From Sinonovacula constricta (taxonomy: Eukaryota; Mollusca; Bivalvia; Cardiida; Solecurtidae), in assembly GCA_007844125.1 (NCBI GenBank), contig CM017555.1:29104843-29168842 (forward strand): a DNA stretch of 64,000 nt, read 5' to 3'. This document shows, in pieces, positions 52,235-64,000 of the stretch (the first letter of the stretch is position 1; each line of letters starts with the position of its first letter). The position numbers were made by a program, and so were the translations under genes. The notes below the pieces were generated by a model that searched no databases, was not told the origin of the DNA, and worked only from the letters and a program-made list of their open reading frames with translations.

Positions 52235-55200
52235 ACGTTGTATTTTTTTCAGAAAAAGGCAACGGGTGTTATAAACACTGTTTTGTCTGTAACTGTTAAA
52301 GGCAAATGATACTTTTTTATTATGAACTTCCGTTCCGTTTACAAATATTACTAACTGCAGGAAGACATGGACATCTAGTTACGTCTAAAAAACGTTTTGA
52401 CGTTGTTCTTTCTCCCAAATCTTCACTTTGTGCGTTTTGTGTTATTTTTGTGTGGATGCGTTTGTTTTTTTGTTGTCATTGTTTCTTTTGCTTGTTTGTG
52501 GTGTGTGTTTTTTCGTTTGTTTTGTTTTAACAAATTTATTATGTAAATATTATTTTCAAGGCATAACTTTGATCACCCGTTGTGTTTTTATACATTTACA
52601 GTTCAGCTGAATGTAACGTTCATACAATAACGGTGAAGATGCTAGCCTAATTAGAACTCAGTAACAATTTTTTAAGGTTTATTTTTTTAGTTTCTAAACG
52701 GAAAACTATTTCACAAAAACATGTAATTAACCGAGCATGGCTTCAGCACATACTGGCATGATCGAATATCAAAGAAAGTTCTTTCGAATAAAGCGAATCA
52801 CTATAATGTCCTACCCATTAATTACGCAAATGAACACTAATTTGATCTCATATTAGGATACGCTAAAAGCTTTAGTAAGAAGTAACTAGGGCAATCCTTT
52901 CACTTTTAATGATAGGGTAATTCCAGAAACAAATCCAAATAAATGTAATAGACTGTTTAAGTCGGCTAAAATTCACGCATCTGAAAGTTAATTCTAATTA
53001 AACCTTACTTAAATCTGTTCTAAGCGAACTAAATATACAACAAACAGTATTCTTTAGTCTGTTCTCCAAGGAAGTATATTTGTTATATGTATATACAAGG
53101 TTTTCAAATGCACATAAAAACTACGTGTTCTTGTATTCAAGCCAATATATGTTCAGCGTGTTAATCCAGCGAACGTGTATATGAATTGCATTCACAATAT
53201 TCAGAATCAATTGAATAGGCTGACACAACTTTTGACATATAGCATCGCCTACCTTTTAATAACCCTGAAAGGAGCGACAAAATTAACCATCGATATACCT
53301 GATTTAATTTGCAAAGCAATGTCTCGCCAAATAGCAGCTGAGTTATATCAATGCCTGCTACACTTATTATAATTGCATGCTATAATAACATCCGCGGCGT
53401 ACTCTCATCTTTTCTGTTAGATGTTCCAGTGAATTTCTGTTATTTCATGCTACACTATTTCCCTCATAAAATGTGTTCAATAAGAGGCACCGCCTTTACC
53501 AGCATTTTGCTTTGAACCCCGATAATAATAATCGACCAGACGCTTTTTACAAACAGATAACTAATTCCCAATGACAATGACTCATTTGTTTTTGTTTTTT
53601 TTTTTGTTTTGTTTTTTTTTTTGTTTTTAATGAACTTAGTACTTTAATAACAGATCTCTTTTTAATCATATTTAAATGTTAGGACAAAATAAATGTGTAC
53701 TTTGAATTGAATCATTTAACAAACACGCTATTGCGGTTTCTAAGCTCACGATCACTTGATGATAAGGAACCAGAAAAGAACTGAAACAGTAACCTCACGA
53801 AATGACAATGAGCTGATATAATTCGCTAAACTTTCGCTGACCGATGTTAGACTGGCCAAGTAAAGCAATTTCTTTTCATATTACATCGTATATTAGGGAG
53901 GCTAATTTGCTAAGGAAAAACTAGTTTGCGAAGTTATTTGTTGAAAGAAACACGAACATGTGGTGTTTCTAAGAAAGAAAGAAAAATATAGGAAATTAAT
54001 AGCATCCAAAAAGTATTACATCAAATATATAATTTCAAAAAGTTTATAGTGTTATTTTTTAAAATTCAAGTGTGTTAATAGTAAACACATACTTAGGTTC
54101 GAAAGTAAAAGCAGAGAGAAGAAACATATTTTACATATTTGTCTAATTGTTAATGGTCTAATGATTAAATCTGTCTTTCAAACAACTATATTAAGATTGC
54201 ATTTATTCTCGTGACAAACTCAATGTTTATATAGACAGTGTTTTCGTCCAGGATCTGTATTTCAATGGACACATATATCTTTTATGTACGTACGTCTAGT
54301 CACTTTTTTAATTTCAACTTGTCGTTAACACCTCCACAAGGAACATAGTACTTATCTGCATTTAAGATCAATTTACGTCAATCCGAATTGACGCATACGA
54401 TTAAAGAACTGCTGCCTACCAAAAAGTAAACCAATTAAAACCTGCAGGTGTCCATCCGTCATGAAAAAGCAAATAAAGTGTTGTTGTTGTTGTTCTTTTT
54501 ATTTAATTCACTTTAATTTAATTTGTGTTTGCTTGTATTTAGTTTGTAGTAACGGCGCCTTTTTAAGGGTCTTGTATTACCATCAATACTATATGTTTAT
54601 GCTCTGTATTAGACAAACGAATAACACATAAATAAAATATTTAAATCTCCAAACGGCAGGGGAAAAGAATCAGTATTGTTAAAATCGTGTATTCCACAAT
54701 CGTCAACTATGTTCGCAACCAGTTAATAATTAAAGCTTAATTTTAGGCAAATACATTGCGAATCAATACCCAAATTAATTTCAGAATATGAAAGTTTGAA
54801 TTTGAAAAAAAAAAACTTTTAAAGACAGCCGTCGGCGTCTTTGCTGAATTTTCGTTGCTGTAAATGGTGTACTTTTGTATTGGCATAGTGTTCGGTCGTA
54901 TTGGTTTCGTAGTTCGTGTATGTGTCTTTGCCCGTTTAGAGTTCACTTTATGTTTTTAAATCACATAGGACCTAGCCATATGTTCTGATATGGTATCCTG
55001 CTGGTATTTTTGTATTTAAAAAGCTGCCTGGTCTTTCAACAAGTTAAAATCATACGTCTTGTGAAAGTAAAGGCAGGAGTATTTATTAAGTCGTCAATTA
55101 ACAAAGTTATGTACGAATGCACAATGCCATTGGCAAATATCTGCCCGTTTCTTTGAACTTTTGCAATCAGTGGTAAAATAGTTTCGCTGTAATTGACCGT

Positions 55201-55809
55201 ATTTGAATAAGTAAATATGGGATATTTAACAAAACTCTATAGAATATTTGAAAAAATGAGACTGAGAACAACAGTGTTAAAACATCTCTTATATATTTTG
55301 TAGGGATATATTAAAGGTTTTGAAACACTTACAAAATATGTTAAGGAATTTGTAACACTAGATACAGAAACAAGACGACCGCAGCAACCATCCAATACCC
55401 CAACACCCAACCCCCTCCCTACGCTAACGTGTGTTTATCGAACTTGTTCAAGACTGAACAAATTGACTGCATTTACTGAAATAACGAAACTTATGATTTC
55501 TACCTATTGGTCTCTTCATGTATAGCATATTTATAAATTACACAACAAGGCTAGATTTCATTAACAGATATATTGCAGACAATAAATATAGAAAACAGTA
55601 TACAATCCATTTAATTACTAGGAAACTATTTACTGAAAAGATTATTCAAGTTCTTACTTTAATTATAATTAATCTATTGTTGTTATGTGTTATTATAATC
55701 TTTTATAAATGATATAATTTGCGATACACAAACAATACTATATGAACATAATAATGTCAGATAGGCTTTCTGTCGAAGTGGACCGCCTCGCTACATGGGA
55801 CACATTCTA
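52235..55809. other. No recognised gene
   Basis: AT-rich DNA. A T-rich tract with G interruptions lies at about 53,586-53,628. Frames at 52,306, 52,428, 53,175 and 54,743 are short, without domains or splice support. Confidence 0.45.
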
Positions 55810-57403
55810 GAAGAGCTACCGGTGATCACATTAGCAAACTTTCATTGTAATTTAACATCTCAACGGAACAAGCTGTCTTTTAGGCTAACATACTTTATTG
55901 ACCTTTGGGTGAGCCAATACTTTGTTTATTTTTCAATATGTTTAGTTAATCAAATTTAACACGTTACCAAACTTAAACTTGACATTAGTAATGTTTTGTT
56001 CGATACTGTGTAGAACGATGCTATTTAGAGTTTCCATACACATTTTATTTATGTAAAAAAGTTATCCTAGTATTTGCAGTTTCAGTGTTTTTATGCAATA
56101 CCCTGTAAGATAATTGTATTCCAATTCGACTTGTTATATCATTTTATTTTAATTAAACTTTTAATTATGTTTGATAATTTCATATTTTAGCACATTTCAG
56201 TCATTAATTACACGAAGTAAAATGGCATAAACACCGATCTTAAACTAGCCATTAACGAAGTTGTATTTTCAAATACAGTTATAGCACGGTCCGGTACTGA
56301 AAGTTAGTACGTCAAAATCACTTACTTCTTAGAAAAGGGTGTCAAAAGAAACTTTGGGCAGAGTAAATGCGAATTGCCTCTACCTGGGCACGTCCTTCCT
56401 TGCCTAGAATAAACGTAATATGTAGACACGGTCTTAAACGTATAGATAAAACTTAACCTGATAAATCCTAAATACAACAACAAGAGCAAATGATTCCATA
56501 ATACACATACACAAATCCTTACAAAAACAACACATTTTTAAACTGTTTATGTCATTAAGTCGTAAATGCCGAACAGTCAACATCACAGGGGAATAGTCAT
56601 TATGTCAGTTTACCTTGTATTCTTCATAATAGCAACTGATGCATGCCCTCGGCTTTGAAGTAAAGCGAATTACCTTTATTCGCAACAGCTGCTGAAGACG
56701 ATGTGGATAGTCATAAGGAAAAGACATTTGTTTGTTTATAAATAAAAAAATCATTTACATGAACTGGATATTACAGAATTCTAACTGAAACCTGCACATG
56801 CTTTGCTGAATTTTCGCACAATATATCTACTTTTTTTTTTTTTTTTTCGTTCAACAAGATTATGGTTCTGTTTGATATAAATAGCATCTGAAGAAAAATA
56901 CCATATTTCTCTTAATTCTTTCAATTTCGAGCCAAAAACAACAACAAAAGTGTCATAAGAAAAGTATTTTATTCTAAACGATTTATTGAAAGTGTCCCTT
57001 GAAGCCTGAATTGAGAAGCATTAAATATTTATGTTTGTTTTAGTCATACAATGTTATAAGCAAATCAAATATTGGATTGGTTGAAGTGGCTGGATAAAAA
57101 ATTGTAAAATTATATTCTTTCAAATAAACAACAACAATACAAAGTCATGCACATATTTCGAATGGAACTTTCTATTAAACTGGTACAAAGTGTTTGATAA
57201 CACATCTATCAGAGCGTTAAGTTATTACAGTGGTTTTCCAGTTGCCATTTGTCCTGGGGACAGATGACAAAGTCTCTGAAAAAATCAGAGAGACCTTAAC
57301 ATGACACCGTTAGCAAACACCTTCTGCTAGTTCAGTGACATTTGAGTGCTGCTATATTGTCTAATGGCAATGTCCTGAAAGTACATCCATTACATTGGAT
57401 TTA

Positions 57404-57652
57404 CCGGACCTTGTAGATTCGGCGCCAGGTACGGGAGGCCCCGGGTTCAATCCCGGGCCGCGACATACCAAAGTCGTTAAAATGGTAATGGTGTAGCTCC
57501 CTTGCTAACGCTTAAGTAAATATAAGGGTAGTTCAACGACTGGTTGGCCCGGTGTCAGGATGATGTGACTGGGTGTGGTATTATGCATAATGTTCATCAT
57601 GCTATACACAGTGAAGTCAGCACTATAACTACTTTAAGGGGACACCGTCTCG
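57404..57652 (+). mobile_element. tRNA-derived SINE lacking A box part and 3' tail
   Basis: Begins CCGGACCTTGTAG like the head of the 37.6 kb element, but bases between the D-arm and the anticodon stem are deleted. The B box is intact (GGTTCAATCC, 57,444-57,453). The body ends abruptly at GACACCGTCTC without the AATAAAC tail. Because a tail is needed for insertion, its absence implies a later deletion. It interrupts module C3 next to CATTGGATTTAC, where C1 and C2 have no SINE. Confidence 0.85.
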
Positions 57653-59644
57653 TACGTTTGCACGAACAAACATGTTGGTGTTTCGATTATTTTCTTTCGA
57701 TCGTTTCATCGTCTATGAAATAAACTTAAGACAGTGTGTGGCGAGCAGTAAAAAAGTTTATAAAAGAAAGCATATTACTTTTTTATTCAATTGTTAGATA
57801 AACACGATCTATCAAAGACAGATTTGACTTTATTAAACAAACATGGCTAACATATTTGTATTTAAATTTGTTATATTAATATGATAAAATCTTCAAAATA
57901 ACCTAAATGTGAAAAATTGTTTGGTTTCAATTTTATTTTCTTGGACGACTTATTCAAGGAAGACGACGACATAATGTTGTAAAATTACAAAAAGAAACTA
58001 ATTATACCAGGTTGCCTCTCGATTCGAAAGTTCACGCAGATATTGTATTCTACTTCCTCATTAATTCCGATTAAACAAGCTCATTCGCAATCGTTGCCTT
58101 CTTGATATTTATTTTATTAACAATGTTCTATTCGTCTGTTTATTGCTCATAAAGCTAATATATCAAATTATTCTTTAGTGTACTCAGGCAACAAACCAGT
58201 GTCTTGTTCTGAAGTACGCGCATATAAAAGGCATTATGAGATGTCGACACATTTGGACATAGTCCAACATATGCAGCAGATCATCCTTACTGAGTTAACT
58301 CTAATACACAATCTTGGGAATTGTATGTTATTGCTACTACGTATTCTTGAACCTATGCAAAAATAGCTTTGTTGTTATACCTCTTTCATTTTTATGATAG
58401 CTGTTATTTTCTAAGTGAACGCGTATATTGTAAACCACAGTGAAATGCACTGTATTGTGTATTGACCAGTGACATGAACAAATAAATCAATACCGAATAC
58501 CAATAGAAAAATATGTTCTAGACTGAAAAAAGCAACACACTGATGTAAAAGGACAATGCATTAAAATGTTTTAACTACTTTATACGCTTAAACATGGCGC
58601 TGTGCTTTGGCTTAAAATTAAGACAACTCTATGTGATAATGCAAGTTACTGTCCGAATCTAAGATGTTGGTATTTGACATGTAGTCAAAGAAAAGTAATG
58701 CTGAATTAGTTTCATAAAATTTGTCGCATAATACTCCATAATTTTATCTAAGATAACGCAAATGTAGTTACTTAGAAATATATGTTTTGTATTCATAAGC
58801 TAATATGGTATGATTAGGTTTTTATCGATGTAATATCAATGTAAAAAAAATGAATGTAATGAATGACAATGAAATATTATAAGTACGGAAGAATTTAAAC
58901 GTATAGTGAGTTCAAACAAACTGTTTTTACGTATTATGTAACAGAAGTTCAAAAGATAAGTGTATTCAGTTACATTTTTTTTCTACATTCGATTTTAAAT
59001 ATAACGTTGGGCAATGCAAAAATAATAGGCTAATGTTGAATAATTAATTTTTATTTGACTTGTGTTAAATTAACAATAACAATAGTGGTGGTTTTCTTAG
59101 ACAGTCCTGTTTTAACATCAGGTATTGATAAGACAGTCGAACCTAACTTGTTTTTGCACAAATGAACAGACCAGCCACGACAGCAAGCTAGAAACCTTTC
59201 CATTTAAAGTCCCTATATGGATTCTTGTCACACATTCTGCCGTATAATAACATTTCAGTTTGAAATCTCTAGATCTAGCTTATAGCTCTTTCCCTCCGTG
59301 AGGGAGACGAAAACCTATCTGCACGCAAGGCCATAGAAGACTTGCCGGCAGCTTTCTGAATACTAAAACGTCAACTCAATTGATATCTTATCCGAAGGTT
59401 AAGGTCATTCGCAAGTCAAATGGCTAGTAAACGCAGAATATAAAGAAAGAGCAGGATATCTCAATAAGGCATAAGGTCATATTAGAATGTCATTTTTAGG
59501 CAACGAAGTAAGTGGTGGTCGGATAGGTTTCCTTTTTACCAAGTTGCAGCCGAACGTTCGGTAACTAGAGACGTTAAAAATCAAAAATGACAAAATACGT
59601 TTTACATAATTTATTTACACAAATCTAATAGGATGTTGGGCATG

Positions 59645-59682
59645 TGTTGTGTTGTTGTTGTTATTGTTGTTGTTGTTGTTCT
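59645..59682. repeat. (GTT)n microsatellite
   Basis: About 11 GTT units with ATT and CTT variants. Confidence 0.9.
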
Positions 59683-60064
59683 TGAAGATGATGATATCAG
59701 TTAAAGTATACACTTATTTCCGCGAAGCAGTGGACAAAGATTCGATATTAAAGCGATGTTCCGAATAGGTACGTGGAACTATGATTAAATTATATTAATT
59801 TGACATCTATTCTGCAAAATGTTACTCAGCAGCCCTCGTATGTCAAACGTTTCACCGTTCGTACAAAATGGTGGTAGCAGGAGCAGATAAATCGTGCTTT
59901 AAACAGTAGTAATATATTTAGAATTTCGTATTTGGTTGGGGAAAAGTATTGTTGAATTTAAATAACTTAACACAATTCTGAACTAACACAGAAACGTCTC
60001 ATGAGGAAAAGTGTACATGATATTAGCACTCTCTTCATACGCATATGGATTAGAAGTGCCAAAG

Positions 60065-60400
60065 TGCAAATCACGACAAATAAATAGCAGGTAACAATCC
60101 TGATAGGACAATGTCAACAATGACAACATGCAACAAGAACCTTTCTACGACCTGCCACACTTCTCAGGCAACACTGCTGCGACCACGAATTCACAAAACA
60201 ATGCAATACGGTATGGTTATTGCTCAATACGACACAAGATAAACATTACTTACATGCCTGTGTATTTATAAAGCTATTTTGAGACGAGGCATTACATATT
60301 AAAAACATACCCAACAGTTACCGCCTTAGAACGGTCAGTAGGCAAATGGGCCGACTTGTGTGTTTCAAAAAGTTCCCTAGCTATAAACGAACAACTGAAC
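60065..60400 (+). repeat. A-family repeat within C3
   Basis: Landmarks in order: GTAACAATCCTGATAGGA, CTACGACCTGCCACACTTCTC, GAGACGAGGCATTACATATT and CAGTTACCGCCTTAGAACGG, then GGCCGACT. It continues what is seen at 18.2 kb. The 60-codon minus-strand frame is not a gene. Confidence 0.75.
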
Positions 60401-62363
60401 AATAGGAGGGTTTTAAACAAAAATATTGAGAGGAAAACATACCATTGAACACTAGACAACCCGTGTAATTTCACATTCTAAGTTTGTCTATTGTTTCCTT
60501 CCTGTAATAACCATCTATTGTCCTTTGGAGCAATGACATCTGTAAGCGAATAATTAGTTCTCTGGTTAATCTCGCTAAACACTTTACATGGCAATTGAAC
60601 TTATATGGAATTCAAAATACAAGAATGTAAAGCTTATTTCAAGCTGTTAAACCGGGGCCTTAAAATGGCATCTAAGCTTTACATACATTGTAACACGGGA
60701 TATATATCACTTGGTGCCTCGCTTTTATGTATTATAATATTATATTTAACCGAGTAAGTTGATTGCAAACAATCTGAAATATAAAGTATATATATGGTGG
60801 TTATTAGATGGATTCTAAGATGTTAAATCATTCCTTTCTAACGTTAAGCGTGCATTATTCTCTCTCACACAACCAGTGTATAATAAAACTTCTCCTTTGT
60901 CACAAGACAGTGTAAAAATATGATTCAGAAATGCTGGTATTTCTCAATAAAAATATGGTTCAGAACGTTGGCCAAATATAAAGTATATACGGCAAGGATT
61001 AGATTATACTTACTGTAGCCCCGTGTAAAGATTTCGTCATACCATCCATATATAATACCCTATCTTGTACTCTCTTAATATACCCACAATATATATAGTG
61101 CCTTCTCCGTTCCAATTTAATCCATTCCCTGCCTCCATTCAAGCTGGTCATGACCAAATAACCTAGAATTTGCCAACAAATACAGTTGATGAATAGCCCG
61201 GTATGTTTCTTTATATCTTAAATATGTTTCATGTTATGAAGAATTTGATTATACTTACCTTTTAAAAAGTAAAAATGGCAATCTATTTCAGCTATCTGTC
61301 GGTGAGTCGGGGACTGTTTCTTATATTTTGAATTTTCTTGAGGAAAAAAACTGCAACTTGTACATGTACCTACAAAGATGTTTGTACGGTAATGTTTAAA
61401 TTGCATTACGTTTTACATTTACAAGATTAGTCGAAGATGTTTGTATTATTCAAATTATTACAGTATTGTTATTAATGAGTATCGCTACATTTTCTGTAGA
61501 TTTTAATTGAACACCGACAACCGACATTGAACAACGTATTATAAATAGTGTAAATGTGTCGATTATTATTACAATTTCGTTATCTGTTTCCATTGTCTTA
61601 GATATCAACTACCTTTGAAACTTAGCTTAAAGCCTGTCACAAACATTTCCCGCAAAGTGTTTATTTTGGTTTCTTAAGAGTGCGCTATTAATTCCTGAAG
61701 TCCGAATACATATTTTGGAATACAAAATTGTAAACGTGCAAAATAAACGAATCAGACATATACTTTTTTATAAAAATACAAGTGGCATAATAATCCGGCA
61801 TTAAAAAAAACAATGCACACATGATTTCAAGGGGTTTTACAAATGCGTTAAATATATTAAGGACTTCTTTCAAAACTCAGCTTCATTTTAGACAGCTTGT
61901 TATCTAATGAAAAACGACAAATGATTAATTTATTTATTTACGCTAGATACAGGACTTTTAACAACATATACAGAGGTGGTGAAAGTTTTAATATAGTGGA
62001 AGATGTGTTGTTGTTTTTTTTAAATATATAAGTCAGTGTTACAACAACAAAAGGAGGCCTACTTGAAAGTTGCACAACGAAACGAAAAGATGTTGCATTT
62101 TATAAGTGCATATAGGCAGTTCTAATGCAGTAGACCAAGAAAATGGAAACTGAAAAGTCATTTCATTTTAATATAATGTCATTTGCGCTTTTTAGTAAAC
62201 GCTGTTAAAATGGTATTTTCGGCAATGTTCACGTTGTATATTGGTCCAAACAATGATGACGTGACACTCGATTAAATTAGAACGCGCTTCTATTGCCTAA
62301 TAAGTGATTTCTGTATGTAATTAATATGTTTACATTAAAGGTAAAATCGCGTATCTTTGCATT

Positions 62364-62629
62364 ATAAGAATATATGACAAAGTCCTATGAGTATTGCAAC
62401 ATATACCAAACTCCGAAAAGGCGCAGAACAAAGGTATTTCACATGCAAGCCAAGCGAAAAGTAATAACAAATCTGTGATGAGTCATTTTTATTTATTTAT
62501 TTATTTGGATTTAACGGCACACCGACACTCATTTAAGGAAAAGAGCAAACACGACAGTTACCGCCTTGGAACGGTCAGTCGGCAATATGAACCGACTGTG
62601 GTGCTAAAACCGGTTTACAGAGCTCTAAC
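62364..62629 (+). repeat. A-family element with nested insertion
   Basis: Very similar to 39,081-39,300, from ATAAGAATATATGACAAAG to CGGTTTACAGAGCTCTAAC, but split by 46 extra bases after GTCATTT. Beyond 62,629 the match to the longer A units at 10.4-10.7 kb continues (CCTCGCACTTCCTGATGGG; GTCCAAGCGCTGACGTTTT; GTAACAGTCCTTATAGGAT) to about 62,975. Confidence 0.9.
62489..62528 (-). mobile_element. Nested 3' end of a retroposon with (AAAT)n tail
   Basis: On the minus strand the insert reads GTGTCGGTGTGCCGTTAAAT then CCAAATAAATAAATAAATAA, so it is only the last 40 bases of an element. TCATTT on both sides (62,483-62,488 and 62,529-62,534) is the target-site duplication. The 39.08 and 40.88 kb copies are uninterrupted here. 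The ending resembles tails of mollusc SINEs or LINEs (from memory). Confidence 0.75.
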
Positions 62630-63399
62630 CTCGCACTTCCTGATGGGTTTCTCGAATGAAAGCAACGATAAGAAAACTGATCCATTTGAATAAGTGTCCA
62701 AGCGCTGACGTTTTGTTTGAAAAGACATGATGAAAGCAGTGACTTCATTAAAAATAATGTCCACATAGTGGTAAGAAAAGAAAGGGGTATCATTTCGATT
62801 GTAAAGAAAAAACTACTCAAAAATTGTTGATTATAAGTGAAATTTACTTTGAATCAAGAAAAGAAACATGAATAAGTTAGCATGATTAACATGAGTTTAT
62901 TTTAAGATGGAATTTAGGAACCAGAGTCCAATGGCCAAGAAAGGATATACACGTAACAGTCCTTATAGGATTAAGTGTGCGAGAAAGCGCCTACCACAGG
63001 CGCCACCACACTTACCAAAGGTATCTTAATTAGACCAATGTGAGACGTTGTAATCGGAGTCTGCGTCTCGATAAAACAGAAATATTCTCGAGGTACATGG
63101 TAACTCAGACAACAACCATATGCCTCTATGGAATTTATAAACCAGCACAAATAATAAACAATTAGAATGTATTAGGCACAGAAAGACTAGAACACACTCG
63201 GAAGAATCAACTAGTTGATAAATGCATCAATTATAACCTCCAACGGAGAAGAAAAATACAAGCTCGTTTGAAATGGCATTAGGTCTTCGTCATTTATTGT
63301 CAGTATTTCTGTGTTTACTTGAAGTCACGTGACCATTAAGAAATAAAGTAATGGATACACCATTATTGAATGCGTATATTAAGTTTCCCTCAACATGAA

Positions 63400-63630
63400 A
63401 ATGTGTGCATATTATGCATGTTTTATTTATAAAATGTTTGCATGATATGTATGTGTTATTTATAAAATGTTTGCATGATATGTATGTGTTATTTATAAAA
63501 TGTTTGCATTTTAAACATGTTTTATTTATAAAATGTATGCATATTATGCATGTTTTATTTGTAAAATGTTTGCATGTTATGCATGCTTTATTTATTCAAA
63601 GTTTGCATATTATGCATGCTTTATTAATGA
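63400..63630. repeat. 33-bp minisatellite with open frame
   Basis: Six to seven units of about 33 bases, built around TTATTTATAAAATGTTTGCAT. As 33 is a multiple of three, one frame stays open for 108 codons and gives an 11-residue repeat like MHVLFIKCLHD. There is no domain or upstream promoter evidence. I treat it as a minisatellite, not a gene. Confidence 0.88.
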
Positions 63631-64000
63631 TAATGTGCTGCATTATGTGTTTTTATTATGTTTATGTTCGTGAGCCATTGAATGAGTACGTAAAATTATA
63701 TTTATTATCTGAGCAAAAAAGCCCCTTTTGATGGAGATTGAACATGATTCTTTAAAGTATCTAATTAATTAAATCTTACACGCCTTAAACGCGGACCTGG
63801 AAACATCTTATTTAAAGCTCTTTGAATTCTTGTAAAAATATAGCTATAAATAATCGAGTTATTTTTTACTTATTTTGTAATTAACTTCAAACAATTCGCG
63901 ATATAAAATAATTGTACGCGGAGCATTAAGTTTATTTATCTAAAAATATCGGAGATATTAGACCGCCTTCATCTGCAGACTGGATACCGGCCACAATTAA
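63631..64000. other. No recognised feature
   Basis: AT-rich DNA to the window end, with no open frame or repeat recognised. Confidence 0.45.

Larger units (their letters stand above)
55810..63110 (+). repeat. Module C, copy 3 (C3)
   Basis: The longest preserved copy. 55,860-56,740 matches C1. 57,195-57,405 matches C1 and C2. 57,690-58,140 and 59,080-59,420 match C2. The A-type DNA at 60,065-60,400 matches C1 and C2. 61,780-62,300 matches 37,130-37,560 and 37,900-38,060 of C2 across an empty SINE site. 63,030-63,110 matches 21,030-21,120 of C1 (TGAGAC..T.TAATCGG.GTC). All are direct and in order. Insertions specific to this copy are a SINE at 57.4 kb and a nested insertion at 62.49 kb. No gene was recognised. 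Confidence 0.72.

Overview
This is an AT-rich, gene-poor stretch of an animal nuclear genome. Several points suggest a bivalve or related mollusc: tRNA-headed SINEs whose central domain resembles the Nin-type domain of mollusc SINEs, a retroposon tail with the (AAAT)n ending common in molluscs, very many microsatellites, and a RecQ-like helicase first exon of a kind I associate with mollusc genomes. The species cannot be named from the sequence. There is no bacterial or organellar gene organisation, no rRNA gene and no complete protein gene. Almost all open frames are short chance frames or translations of simple repeats.

The main structure is repetition at several scales. By eye, three diverged, direct, colinear copies of a module of about 7 kb (called C here) lie at about 14.2-21.1 kb (C1), 32.9-39.3 kb (C2) and 55.8-63.1 kb (C3). 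Between them are four copies of a shorter module (B) at about 26.9-27.3, 29.6-30.3, 42.8-43.3 and 47.8-48.8 kb. The order C-B-B-C-B-B-C suggests an old tandem duplication of a 16-25 kb unit that has decayed and collected insertions. A third family (A) is a mobile-looking repeat with a hairpin core. It occurs at a dozen or more places on both strands, and four copies share the same left end. It also forms a degenerate tandem array at 8.8-10.9 kb.

Younger insertions sit on this background. There are SINEs at 2.6, 33.7, 37.6 and 57.4 kb, two of them with target-site duplications, plus diverged SINE or tRNA-like relics. Two large inverted repeats are coupled to (TA)n tracts, at 2.4 and 21.4 kb. 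Many long simple-sequence arrays are present, the largest a trinucleotide array at 48.9-49.4 kb.

The most functional-looking part is 41.4-42.6 kb. A 341-bp element with terminal inverted repeats of about 50 bp encloses the start of a RecQ-type helicase gene, including its Walker A motif. Just downstream lies a dense cluster of heat-shock elements (nine GAA/TTC units in 66 bp), followed by a TATA box and, about 400 bp later, a polyadenylation signal. This looks like a heat-inducible promoter, either in a solo LTR or driving a non-coding transcript. One isolated exon-like block with good splice signals lies at 47,365-47,512. All homology calls are by eye; no alignment or database search was run.
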